DNA of 64,000 nucleotides from Thermodesulfobium acidiphilum (GTDB lineage Bacteria; Thermodesulfobiota; Thermodesulfobiia; Thermodesulfobiales; Thermodesulfobiaceae). Shown here one piece after another: positions 46,300 to 54,886 of this stretch. Position numbers and translations under genes: made by a program. The notes beneath the pieces were generated by a model. The model worked only from the letters and a program-made list of their open reading frames with translations, was not told where the DNA came from and ran no database searches. Where the stretch lies: NCBI RefSeq assembly GCF_003057965.1, contig NZ_CP020921.1, positions 1-64,000 of the forward strand. Direction: 5' to 3'. Positions within the stretch are counted from its first letter, which is position 1. Each line of letters begins with the position of its first letter.

Positions 46300-48575
46300 A
46301 AATAGATAATATAAATCAAGTATTAGTTGTTGATCCGAATATTTTGATAAATGAGCTGAATGCAAAATTATCAGATGAGACGCTTGTTTTTTTGCCTACT
46401 CTTAATCAACTTTACTTACAGTTAAGAGTTATTGATCTGTTTCACTTAAAGCTACCCAATCCATCTCATCATCTTTATGGATCTATCTTTAATTTTGCAA
46501 TAGGCGCAACCTTTGAAACAAAATTTGGGAGAGAAATAAAGTTAGATAAAAAGGTATTAAAGTGTGTAAGTGGCTACGACTTTACAAGGTTTTTGTTAGG
46601 CTCTAAGGATTTAGCTTCTCCGAAAGAATTAATCCTAAGACTTCATCCAAAAAAGGAAAGGGTAATTTTTAATTTCTTTCTTGAAAATATTGCTCAGTTT
46701 ATAAATCTAGTTTATTTTTTAAAAAAATTAAAATGTGAACCTTTTTCTTTTTATTTAATCCGAAAAAAAGAACTTTCTGATAAGTTTAATGCATCAATTA
46801 TTGTAGAAAAAGAGTTTGAATACGATCTTAAAAACCAATTAAATCTTTTGAACTTAAACGTTCTGGAAAATAAAGATATTTTTAAGCTGGATTTTCCAGA
46901 TGAAGAAAGATTGATTAAAAAGATAAAATTAAGCAAAACAGATTTTATTAGCAAAACAAGACAAATTGAAAATATAGTAAAAGATTTAAACATTGGTTGC
47001 TGTGAGATTCTCTTTTTGCCTATAGGACTGTATTGTTTGATTTTTAAAACTATAAGCGATTTAGAAGATTTTGAGAGAGCTTTTTTGCAAAAGTTTCAAA
47101 TGGATAAAGTTTATTATTATGATTTTAATTCAAGCTATATAGTTAATACGTTGAAGACAAGAATTTTAAACACATTACAAAAAGATGATTTAAACATCAA
47201 TAATTTTAAAAATCAAGTTTCATATTCTGATTTCAAAAGAGATCTTGAAAAAGCTATAGGTAAGAAATATATTACCGACGATTTAGAGAATTTATACCTA
47301 TATTCTTATGATGCATCTTTTAGAAGTTCTCTGCCAGATGTTGTGGTTTTTGGAAAGAACAGTAAGCAAATATCTAAAATTTTAAATATTGCAGCTAAAT
47401 ATAATGTTCCTGTTACTTGTAGAGGAGCTGGTTCTAACCTTTCTGGTGGAAGTGTACCATTAAGAGGCGGCATTTCTCTCGTGTTAACACAAATGAATGA
47501 AATTATTGAGTTTGATTCAGAGAACTGTTTAGCTGTTGTAGAGCCTGGTGTGGTAACAAAAGAGCTTGCAGATTTAGCTTCTAGAAGCGAACTGTTTTAT
47601 CCACCAGATCCAGCAAGCAGCGCATGGTGTACTATTGGCGGTAACGTGTCCGAATGTGCAGGGGGTCCAATGTGTTTTAAATATGGCGTTACCAGAGATT
47701 ATGTTGAGTTTCTAGAAGTTGTTTTATCAGATGGAAGCATTATAAATATTGATGTGTTTCAAAATCCAGAAATTCTCTCTCTACTCATTGGTTCTGAAGG
47801 AACTCTTGGTATTTTTACAAAAGTAGGCCTAAGACTTTTAAGAAAACCCGAAGCAAGAGAAGTCTTTTTAATAGGTTTTAAAGGTCTTGAAGATGCTGCG
47901 ATTTGCATAAACGATATAATTAGCCTGGGTATAGTACCCAAAACTTTTGAAATAATGGATAGAACTGCTATAGAAATAGTAAAAGAGTATGTTTTTTTCG
48001 ATTTATCTAATGATATAAATGCACTTCTTATTCTTGAAGTTGATGGCACAAAGAAAGAGGTTGGATCTATTATTAGCACGCTTAAAAATCTTTTTACTTT
48101 GAAAAATTTTAACTTTTTTTTAGCAAAAGACAATAATGAAATGAACAAGATTTGGGATTTAAGAAGAGCTATATCTCCTGCCTGTGGAAAAATAGCTCCA
48201 ATAAAGATTTCAGAAGACGCAACTGTTCCGCGTTCAAAAATTGCCGACATGATTAAAGGGATAGATTCGATTGCAAAAAAATATTCTTTAAAAATAATAA
48301 TTTTTGGTCACGCTGGTGATGGGAATCTCCATCCAAATATACTTACCGATAAGAGAAATAAAGAGGAGATGAAGAGAGTGCAAGATGCTATAGGAGAGAT
48401 ATTTAAATTAGCAATTAATCTTGGCGGTACGCTTTCTGGGGAGCACGGGATTGGATATATGAAAGCACCTTATATTAAGCTAGAATTTGATAAAAATACT
48501 ATTGAACTTGCAAAGGCAATAAAATTTTCTTTCGATCCAAAAAATATTTTGAATCCTCAAAAGATTTTTCTCTAG
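46290..48575 (+). CDS. FAD-linked oxidoreductase, GlcE-like plus GlcD fusion
   Basis: The 761-residue protein has two parts. Residues 310-761 are a complete GlcD-type flavoprotein: FAD-binding CRGAGSNLSGGS near 378, DPASSAWCTIGGNVSE near 440, GHAGDGNLHPN near 673 and SGEHGIGYMKAPY near 714. Residues 1-300 resemble a degenerate GlcE subunit: YGSIFNFAIGATF, then KVLKCVSGYDFTRFLLGS, which matches the GlcE segment that normally reads VMKNVAGYD. Glycolate oxidase and related D-2-hydroxyacid dehydrogenases normally have GlcD, GlcE and GlcF as separate subunits. No glcF is present downstream. Likely oxidises a 2-hydroxyacid such as glycolate or lactate; the substrate is inferred. Its start overlaps the ggt-like gene. 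Confidence 0.8.
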   Translation: MLLEIDNINQVLVVDPNILINELNAKLSDETLVFLPTLNQLYLQLRVIDLFHLKLPNPSHHLYGSIFNFAIGATFETKFGREIKLDKKVLKCVSGYDFTRFLLGSKDLASPKELILRLHPKKERVIFNFFLENIAQFINLVYFLKKLKCEPFSFYLIRKKELSDKFNASIIVEKEFEYDLKNQLNLLNLNVLENKDIFKLDFPDEERLIKKIKLSKTDFISKTRQIENIVKDLNIGCCEILFLPIGLYCLIFKTISDLEDFERAFLQKFQMDKVYYYDFNSSYIVNTLKTRILNTLQKDDLNINNFKNQVSYSDFKRDLEKAIGKKYITDDLENLYLYSYDASFRSSLPDVVVFGKNSKQISKILNIAAKYNVPVTCRGAGSNLSGGSVPLRGGISLVLTQMNEIIEFDSENCLAVVEPGVVTKELADLASRSELFYPPDPASSAWCTIGGNVSECAGGPMCFKYGVTRDYVEFLEVVLSDGSIINIDVFQNPEILSLLIGSEGTLGIFTKVGLRLLRKPEAREVFLIGFKGLEDAAICINDIISLGIVPKTFEIMDRTAIEIVKEYVFFDLSNDINALLILEVDGTKKEVGSIISTLKNLFTLKNFNFFLAKDNNEMNKIWDLRRAISPACGKIAPIKISEDATVPRSKIADMIKGIDSIAKKYSLKIIIFGHAGDGNLHPNILTDKRNKEEMKRVQDAIGEIFKLAINLGGTLSGEHGIGYMKAPYIKLEFDKNTIELAKAIKFSFDPKNILNPQKIFL

Positions 48576-48584
48576 AAAAGTATC

Positions 48585-48612
48585 TTGACAAATCTTTAAT
48601 TTAATTTAATAT
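48585..48612 (+). promoter_or_regulatory. Promoter of the peroxiredoxin gene
   Basis: TTGACA (48585-48590) and TAATAT (48607-48612) are separated by 16 bases and lie about 40 bases upstream of the peroxiredoxin ATG. The -10 hexamer overlaps the palindrome at 48609-48637. Confidence 0.7.
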
Positions 48613-48637
48613 TAATAATAAGAATTATTATTAATAT
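48609..48637. promoter_or_regulatory. 13-bp-arm inverted repeat, probable Fur/PerR-type operator
   Basis: The left arm ATATTAATAATAA (48609-48621) and the right arm TTATTATTAATAT (48625-48637) are perfect inverted repeats around GAA. Long AT-rich dyads with TTATTATT and AATAATAA are typical of Fur-family (PerR, Fur) operators. The location, overlapping the -10 element of a peroxide-defence gene, is where a repressor would act. Operator function and regulator identity are inferred. Confidence 0.6.
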
Positions 48638-48652
48638 AGAGGAGGTAATTTT

Positions 48653-49291
48653 ATGACATTTCCACTTTTAGGAGAAAAGATAGAAAATAGAAAGGTTAAA
48701 ACTACTCATGGCTTAATCAATCTTCCTGATGATTATTCGGGGAAGTGGGTTGTTCTATTTAGCCATCCAGCTGATTTTACACCAGTATGCACTACTGAAT
48801 TTGTAGCTTTTCAAAAGAAGCTAGATGAGTTTAGGGCTTTGAATACACAATTAATTGGTCTTTCGATAGACCAAGTATTTTCTCACATCAAATGGATTGA
48901 ATGGATTAAAGAAAAACTTGGAGTAAATATTGAGTTTCCTATAATTGCAGATGATATGGGTGAAGTTGCAAAGTCTTTTGGAATGATACAACCTGCAAAG
49001 GGAACAAATACAGTTAGAGCAGTATTTGTAATCGACGATAAGGCTATATTAAGGCTGGTATTATATTATCCACAGGAATTGGGCAGAAATATTGATGAAA
49101 TTCTTAGAGCTGTAAAAGCCTTGCAGACTTCTGATAATAACAAAGTTGCAATTCCTGCAAATTGGCCCAATAGCGATCTGATAGGTTCTGATGTAATAAT
49201 TCCACCACCTTCTGACGTAAAGAGCGCTGCAGAAAGATCAAGCCAGGCTAATTGTTTTGATTGGTGGTTTTGTCACAAGAACATTAAGTAA
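48653..49291 (+). CDS. Peroxiredoxin (Prx6-like, C-terminal cysteine pair)
   Basis: The enzyme reduces peroxides through a cysteine thiol. The peroxidatic cysteine is C46 in FTPVCTTEF. Two more cysteines, C201 and C207, lie in the C-terminal extension ([10 protein letters not shown]), as in archaeal and thermophile 1-Cys-like peroxiredoxins in which they form the resolving or structural disulfide. Length 212 is normal for this group. AGAGGAGGT precedes the ATG. The upstream palindrome suggests oxidative-stress or iron control. A terminator follows, so it is a single-gene unit. Confidence 0.95.
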   Translation: MTFPLLGEKIENRKVKTTHGLINLPDDYSGKWVVLFSHPADFTPVCTTEFVAFQKKLDEFRALNTQLIGLSIDQVFSHIKWIEWIKEKLGVNIEFPIIADDMGEVAKSFGMIQPAKGTNTVRAVFVIDDKAILRLVLYYPQELGRNIDEILRAVKALQTSDNNKVAIPANWPNSDLIGSDVIIPPPSDVKSAAERSSQANCFDWWFCHKNIK

Positions 49292-49331
49292 AAATTTGTA
49301 ATTTTCAAATTTGATTTAATATAATAATGTG

Positions 49332-49369
49332 GCAGTCACAGCTATTAAGGTTTGTGGCTGCTATTTTTT
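49332..49369 (+). terminator. Rho-independent terminator after the peroxiredoxin gene
   Basis: GCAGTCACA (49332-49340) pairs with TGTGGCTGC (49353-49361) with one G-T wobble, followed by TATTTTTT. It starts 41 bases after the stop codon. Confidence 0.8.
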
Positions 49370-49442
49370 AAAAGTTATTTTTTTTCTTAAACTTTAAAAA
49401 AGCGATGTTTAATAAATTTTATTTATGTTAGTATAATTGATT

Positions 49443-50558
49443 ATGCAAAAAAGAATTGACTGGGTTGATAAAGCAAGATTTTACGGAATATTTTGGATAG
49501 CATTTGGACATACTACGTATTTTTCTCCCGAAATCTTAATTAAATATGCTTATTCGTTTCATTTAGCTCTTTTTTGGTTTATAGCGGGTTTTGTGTTTAA
49601 TCCAAAATTCAAAATGACCCCTGCCCAGGTTTTTTTAAGAAATATATACAGATATATTATTCCCTATTTCTTTTTTGGGGTTCTTATTTATATATACTCT
49701 TTGATCATCTTGACCTCACATAGACCGAATTTCTTTACATATTTCACAAATCTTTTAATAGTAAAAGAGAATCAGTTTACAACGCCTCTTTGGTTTTTGC
49801 CTGCATTGTTTTTTGTTTCTACTTTATATGATTATATCCTAAGGTTTTCAAAGGCAAAGTACATATTTTTTTCAATTTTTATATTTTGTATTCTTGTTGG
49901 ATTACAGGTAGAAGCAATAAGCTCGTCTTTAAAACTTTTTGAAGAAACTCAAGTTTTTTGGTTGGAGGCTGTTAGAAGCTACTTAGTTCTATTCTTTTGG
50001 GGAGTTACTGCTGGCTTTTTATGGTTCGGTTTTGGATATTTTTTCAAAAGCTCTAAGTTTTTTAATACCCTGTTAAATAACTTTTTGAAGATAAAAAGAT
50101 ATAAAATATTATTTCTCTTTCTACTTCTCACGATAAATATCGCTCTTTTTTTATTATTTGATGAATTTGATATATTTAATGGCTCATTCCTCTCTGGTTT
50201 TTTGGGATATATAGTAACTTTTAGCGGAATTTTTTTCTGGCTTTATGTTTCAAATATTACAAAGAACAATAAATTTATGCTTTATCTGGGGAAAAATACG
50301 TTGACGATATTTACAATCCATGAGGCAATATTTTATTTTTTCCAAAGGGTTAATGAGTTTTTTTTCTATCACTTTGGTTTCCCAGATTTATTCATAACCA
50401 GGAAAAAACTCTTTGTGGAACAATGTATTAGCGGCTTTAGTTTGACAACTATTTCACTCATCTTCTCTATTTTTATAATATTATTACTCAACAAATATTG
50501 CTATATATTTTTAGGAAAAATGCCAGGTCAAAAAGTGTTTATGAATAAACACAATTAA
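49443..50558 (+). CDS. Acyltransferase 3 family membrane protein
   Basis: The 371-residue protein has about ten membrane helices and the acyltransferase-3 beginning RIDWVDKARFYGIFWIAFGHT with the conserved histidine (cited in part: GIFWIAFGHT), and a late segment GKNTLTIFTIHEAIFYF. Family members O-acetylate or O-succinylate sugars of LPS, polysaccharide or Nod factors. A role in surface polysaccharide modification fits the nearby rmlA and rmlD. No ribosome-binding site precedes the ATG at 49443; a TATAAT lies at 49432-49437, so a leaderless mRNA is possible. A TTG at 49437 is also in frame. Confidence 0.8.
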   Translation: MQKRIDWVDKARFYGIFWIAFGHTTYFSPEILIKYAYSFHLALFWFIAGFVFNPKFKMTPAQVFLRNIYRYIIPYFFFGVLIYIYSLIILTSHRPNFFTYFTNLLIVKENQFTTPLWFLPALFFVSTLYDYILRFSKAKYIFFSIFIFCILVGLQVEAISSSLKLFEETQVFWLEAVRSYLVLFFWGVTAGFLWFGFGYFFKSSKFFNTLLNNFLKIKRYKILFLFLLLTINIALFLLFDEFDIFNGSFLSGFLGYIVTFSGIFFWLYVSNITKNNKFMLYLGKNTLTIFTIHEAIFYFFQRVNEFFFYHFGFPDLFITRKKLFVEQCISGFSLTTISLIFSIFIILLLNKYCYIFLGKMPGQKVFMNKHN

Positions 50559-50602
50559 TAATTGTGCTTTATAATAGATAAGAAAAAGTTAAAGGGGTTT
50601 AT

Positions 50603-51685
50603 ATGAAGAGAGCAAAAGCCTTAATATTAAGCGGGGGTAAAGGTACAAGACTTAGGCCCTTTACCTATACTTTTACGAAGCAATTAATACCTGTAGCCAA
50701 CAGACCTATACTCTATTTTGTTATAGATGATATATTGCAGGCTGGTATAGAAGATATTGGCATTATAATAGCTCCTGAAACGGGAGAAGAGGTGAAGAAG
50801 GTGCTTTCGGAGTATACTTTTGCAGATAAAAGGGTGAAATTTAATTTTATCCTACAAGAAAAACCTCTTGGTTTAGCACATGCAGTAAAAACTGCTCAAG
50901 ATTTTTTAAAAGATAGTCCTTTTGTAATGTTTTTAGGGGATAACCTTATAGAAAATGGTATTAGTACTTATGTTGACAGATTCTTTACTGAAGAGCTTGA
51001 CGCTTTAATATTTCTCAAAGAAGTAGATGACCCCACAAGATTTGGGGTGGCCGTTTTAGACGATGCTGGTAATGTAAAAAAGCTAATAGAAAAACCTAAA
51101 AATCCTCCCTCGAATCTTGCTCTTGTAGGTGTGTATATTTTTTCAAACAAGATTCACGACGCTATAAAGCTTATAAAACCATCCTGGAGAAACGAGCTTG
51201 AGATTACAGATGCGATAGACACGATGGTTTCGAAAAAGAATTCTGTAAAAGCCCAAGTATTAAAAGGGTGGTGGTTGGACACTGGGAAAAAAGATGAAAT
51301 TTTAGAGGCAAATAGGGTAGTTTTGGACGAGAGAATAAAGAGGGAAATTTTTGGAGATGTTGTTGATTCTAAAATTATCGGTAGGGTAAGAGTTGCAAAT
51401 TCTGCAAGAATTGAGAGGAGTGAAATAAGAGGTCCGGCTGTTATTGGTAAAGAAGCGGTTATAATCGACTCATTTATTGGACCATATACTAGTATTGGTG
51501 ACAGATGCTATATTGAAAAAAGTGAGATCGAACATTCTGTAGTTCTTGAAGAAAGCAGGATTTTTGCAGCGGCCAGGATAGATACCTCATTGATAGGCAG
51601 AAGGGCACAAATAACAAAAAAGCAGGATTTGGTTAAAGCATATAAGTTTTTTATAGGTGATGATGCTCAGGTTGAGGTATATTAA
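50603..51685 (+). CDS. rmlA: Glucose-1-phosphate thymidylyltransferase, long form
   Basis: The protein makes dTDP-glucose, the precursor of dTDP-rhamnose and other deoxysugars. Seen: the nucleotidyltransferase motif LSGGKGTRLRPFT at residues 9-21, FTKQLIPVANRPI, and FLGDNLIENG near 112. A C-terminal left-handed beta-helix (about residues 245-345) makes it the long RmlA type (360 residues against about 290 for the short form). The stop overlaps rmlD by one base. The genes for the intermediate steps, rmlB and rmlC, are not in this window. Confidence 0.9.
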   Translation: MKRAKALILSGGKGTRLRPFTYTFTKQLIPVANRPILYFVIDDILQAGIEDIGIIIAPETGEEVKKVLSEYTFADKRVKFNFILQEKPLGLAHAVKTAQDFLKDSPFVMFLGDNLIENGISTYVDRFFTEELDALIFLKEVDDPTRFGVAVLDDAGNVKKLIEKPKNPPSNLALVGVYIFSNKIHDAIKLIKPSWRNELEITDAIDTMVSKKNSVKAQVLKGWWLDTGKKDEILEANRVVLDERIKREIFGDVVDSKIIGRVRVANSARIERSEIRGPAVIGKEAVIIDSFIGPYTSIGDRCYIEKSEIEHSVVLEESRIFAAARIDTSLIGRRAQITKKQDLVKAYKFFIGDDAQVEVY

Positions 51686-52518
51686 TGAAAGCAATCTTGT
51701 TAGGTTCAAATGGCCAATTAGCAAAGGAATTTGTAAATAACTCATCAAATTTTAATCTTGAATTGATATCTTTTAGTAAAGATAAGCTGGATATAACTAA
51801 TTTTTTTGAGTTAAAAGAGGCGATAAAAAGATACATGCCAGATGTAGTTTTGAATTGTGCTGCTTATAATTATGTGGATAAAGCTGAATCTGATTGGCAA
51901 GCAGCTTACAGGGTTAATGCGCTTGGCCCAAGAAATCTTGCTGTGCTTTCAAATGAATTCAATTACACTCTTGTTCACTTTAGTTCTGATTACGTTTTCG
52001 ACGGGACTAGCAGTAAACCATATTTAATATATGATGAGCCAAATCCTATTTCAATTTATGGAAGATCAAAGCTTTCAGGAGAAAGAGAAGTTTCTTCTTT
52101 GTGTTCGAAATATTATATTATTAGAACCAGTTGGGTATTTGGAGACGGGCCTAACTCTTTCCCGAAAAAACTAATTGAATGGTCTAAGGGCAAAGATAAT
52201 CTAAAAGTGGTATGTGATCAATTTTCAAGTCCAACTAGTGCAAGATATTTAGCTTCTAAAACTATGTTTGTTGTTGGAAATATGCCATATGGTACCTATC
52301 ACATTACTAATTCTGGATACTGTTCAAGGTTTGAATGGGCTAAATTTATCTTTAACTTTTTAAAAATAGACATAGAGATTGTTCCTGTAAGTTCAGATGA
52401 ATTTATGGCACCTGCTAAAAGGCCTCTCTTTTCTGTTTTGGACAACTTTCCTCTTAGTAGTGATGAAGATTGGAAAGATTCTACTATTAATTATCTTTCA
52501 ACGAGCTTTCAATTGTGA
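51685..52518 (+). CDS. rmlD: dTDP-4-dehydrorhamnose reductase family protein
   Basis: RmlD carries out the last step of dTDP-L-rhamnose synthesis. The 277-residue SDR protein has the NAD(P)-binding LLGSNGQLAKEF near residue 4, DVVLNCAAYNYVDKAESDW, the serine in FSSDYVFDG and the catalytic YGRSKLSGE (YxxxK) near 128. This matches the RmlD family. It sits directly after rmlA with a one-base overlap. Whether rhamnose or a related deoxysugar is made depends on the missing rmlB and rmlC. Confidence 0.89.
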   Translation: MKAILLGSNGQLAKEFVNNSSNFNLELISFSKDKLDITNFFELKEAIKRYMPDVVLNCAAYNYVDKAESDWQAAYRVNALGPRNLAVLSNEFNYTLVHFSSDYVFDGTSSKPYLIYDEPNPISIYGRSKLSGEREVSSLCSKYYIIRTSWVFGDGPNSFPKKLIEWSKGKDNLKVVCDQFSSPTSARYLASKTMFVVGNMPYGTYHITNSGYCSRFEWAKFIFNFLKIDIEIVPVSSDEFMAPAKRPLFSVLDNFPLSSDEDWKDSTINYLSTSFQL

Positions 52519-52564
52519 TATGATAATTTTATTGTTTTACAAATTTATTGAGAGGGGAGAAAAT

Positions 52565-54295
52565 ATGCCCTGGCGTTATTTTATAAATTTTATAAATAGT
52601 TTTTTTGTTTTGTTTTTGTTGATAAGTTTAAGTTCAGTTTCTTTTGCAGCAGAACCTACTCCGACAAGCGGTTATATGAAGGTGACTGCCTTTGCTGTTG
52701 AGGGAAACAAACACGTTGCGACTGAAGATATCCTGTCTGCGGTTCCTTTTAGAATAGGCTCAATAATAACCCCTAATGATGTACAGGAGAGTTTGAAGTC
52801 GATATATGCTCTTGGATATTTTAGCGATGTGAAAGCAAAAACTAAGCCATTTGAAGATGGAGTAGAACTTATTTTCGAGGTTACAGAAAACCCAATTTTG
52901 GAAGGTATTCTTATACAGGGCAATAGTGTGATTCCTACTGATAAAATTTTGAGCATAATGAATTTGCCTACGGGCAAAATATTTAATTATAACGAGATGG
53001 ATAAGGCTCTCAAAAGGGTTGAAGACTATTATGCAAGCCAGGGTTATACTGCGGCAAGAATAATGGATGCCAGTCTTTCTCCTTCAGGACACTTGTTGGT
53101 AACCATAGCAGAAGGGAAAATTCAGGCTATTAAAATTCTTGGTAACCACAAAACAGTAGAACACGTTATTAGAAGGGAGCTAACTGTAAAGCCAGGTGAT
53201 ATATTTAACTACAATAAAGTTAAAGCTGATATAAATAGACTTTATGATATGAATATCTTTAGTGACGTGGGAGTAATGTTTGAGCCCGGGACAAAGCCAG
53301 GCGAGATATTTTTAGATATAGACGTAAAGGAGAAAAAAACAGGCTCTGTCACCTTTGGAGCGGGATATAGTACTGCATATAGCGCTATTGGAATGATAAG
53401 TTTATCTGATAACAATATGTTTGGTAGGGCTCAAACTATGTCTATTGGGTTGCAATTTGGAGCAAAACAATCTTACTATTCAATTAGTTTTTATGATCCT
53501 AATTTCAACGATCACAACATGTCATTTGCTGTTAACCTCTACAATTACAGGACTTATGGTTTGCTAATAGGCGGTTATACCACTGATGAGAAAACAGCTG
53601 GATTTAACATGTCGCTTGGTTTCCCGATTTTTGATAAATATACTAGACAAACTATTACTCCTGGATACGAAAGGGTTCATCTTTCTACGACTGGAACTGT
53701 TAACCCAAGCGATCAATATGATAGGCCTAACGGTTCTTACAGATCTTTGACCTATACTCTATCAAGAGATACTAGAGATCAAACTAGAGATCCTCGTCAG
53801 GGATATTTTGCAAGCGCGAGCATATCTCAGACTAACGGATTCCTTGGAGGTTCTAGTTTGTATTCATTCGAAAAGGTTATAGCGGAATTTAGAGATTATA
53901 TCCCTCTGGACAAATCGAAGGAACATGTTTTTGCTGGAAGGTTAATAGGGGGTACCTCTATAATTCCTTCTGGCAAAATTATGCCAGTTTATTATCAATA
54001 CTATGTTGGTGGTCAGGGAACGGTTAGAGGTATAACAGACAATAAATACTATGGCAGATATTTTGCGGTTGGCAACTTTGAGTACAGATTTCCATTTATA
54101 AGAGGTACCAGAGGTGCTGTGTTTACTGATATTGGAGATGCGTGGGGTGGCAATTCTGCTTGGCCAGATTTCAAACTCCATGCCGGCGTTGGAGTAGGCA
54201 TAATGTTAAACACTCCGTTTGGTCCGGTTCGAATTGATGGTGCTTATTCCTCTAATCATTTTAAGGGATATTTTGGCATGGGAAATCCATTTTAA
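52565..54295 (+). CDS. bamA: Outer-membrane assembly factor BamA (three POTRA domains)
   Basis: BamA folds beta-barrel proteins into the outer membrane. From the ATG at 52565, behind GAGGGGAGA, the 576-residue protein has a signal peptide (residues 1-30), three POTRA domains (about 37-105, 106-180, 181-255) and a C-terminal 16-strand barrel ending in phenylalanine (GMGNPF). Barrel landmarks include VRGITDNKYYG (the VRGF-like loop 6 motif) and GPVRIDGAY. Most well-studied BamA proteins have five POTRA domains; three is found in several other phyla. The frame is open back to 52397 inside rmlD, but the signal peptide fixes the start. It leads an outer-membrane and LPS gene run. Confidence 0.92.
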   Translation: MPWRYFINFINSFFVLFLLISLSSVSFAAEPTPTSGYMKVTAFAVEGNKHVATEDILSAVPFRIGSIITPNDVQESLKSIYALGYFSDVKAKTKPFEDGVELIFEVTENPILEGILIQGNSVIPTDKILSIMNLPTGKIFNYNEMDKALKRVEDYYASQGYTAARIMDASLSPSGHLLVTIAEGKIQAIKILGNHKTVEHVIRRELTVKPGDIFNYNKVKADINRLYDMNIFSDVGVMFEPGTKPGEIFLDIDVKEKKTGSVTFGAGYSTAYSAIGMISLSDNNMFGRAQTMSIGLQFGAKQSYYSISFYDPNFNDHNMSFAVNLYNYRTYGLLIGGYTTDEKTAGFNMSLGFPIFDKYTRQTITPGYERVHLSTTGTVNPSDQYDRPNGSYRSLTYTLSRDTRDQTRDPRQGYFASASISQTNGFLGGSSLYSFEKVIAEFRDYIPLDKSKEHVFAGRLIGGTSIIPSGKIMPVYYQYYVGGQGTVRGITDNKYYGRYFAVGNFEYRFPFIRGTRGAVFTDIGDAWGGNSAWPDFKLHAGVGVGIMLNTPFGPVRIDGAYSSNHFKGYFGMGNPF

Positions 54296-54409
54296 GGTGG
54301 TTAGCCGTTTTGTTTAAAAATGTCGGTAATCAATTAGCGATGAAGAGTAAAGGGTGCCTATAAATTGTCTTGCGGTAGTAGTTTGCTGAATATAAAAGGA
54401 GGGCTTTAC

Positions 54410-54886
54410 TTGAAGAAGAGTTTGTTATTGTTTGTTTGTGCAATTTTAGTTTTGTTTACATTTCAAACTAAGGCGATGGCAAAAGACAATGTAATTGCTT
54501 ATATTGATCTTGTAAGAGTTGAGGCTGGAGTAAACGAGTTAAAACCTCTTATTGATCAAAAGAATCAGGTTGAAATCCAGTTTGAACAACTAAGAAATCA
54601 AAAGCAACAAGAATTTGCTCAAGCTCAAGCATCAGGAGAATCTCAAGAACAGTTAAAAAAGTTGTACGATCAGATCAACCAGGAGCTTGCTGCTAAAGAA
54701 AAAGAAGTAGAGGCTGCAAGGGCTGCTATAGATGCAAAGCTGCAAACTGTACTCCCCAAAATTAAGAATGCTATTGATTCTGTAGCAAAGCAAGTTGGAG
54801 CTTCGATAGTTTTGGATAACGCTATCGTTTGGTGGGGAGGCGTAGATATTACTGATCAGGTAATAGCTAAGGTGAATGGTCAGTAA
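54410..54886 (+). CDS. skp: OmpH/Skp family periplasmic chaperone
   Basis: Skp carries unfolded outer-membrane proteins through the periplasm to BamA. The 158-residue protein has a signal peptide (KKSLLLFVCAILVLFTFQ, cleavage near AMAKD), a short strand IAYIDLVRV, a long helical arm rich in glutamine, glutamate and lysine (about 50-120), and a closing strand ASIVLDNAIVWWGGVDIT, here cited in part. The TTG at 54410 follows AAAGGAGGG; an upstream in-frame TTG would add 15 residues before the signal. It lies after bamA and overlaps lpxD, the typical order. Confidence 0.86.
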   Translation: MKKSLLLFVCAILVLFTFQTKAMAKDNVIAYIDLVRVEAGVNELKPLIDQKNQVEIQFEQLRNQKQQEFAQAQASGESQEQLKKLYDQINQELAAKEKEVEAARAAIDAKLQTVLPKIKNAIDSVAKQVGASIVLDNAIVWWGGVDITDQVIAKVNGQ

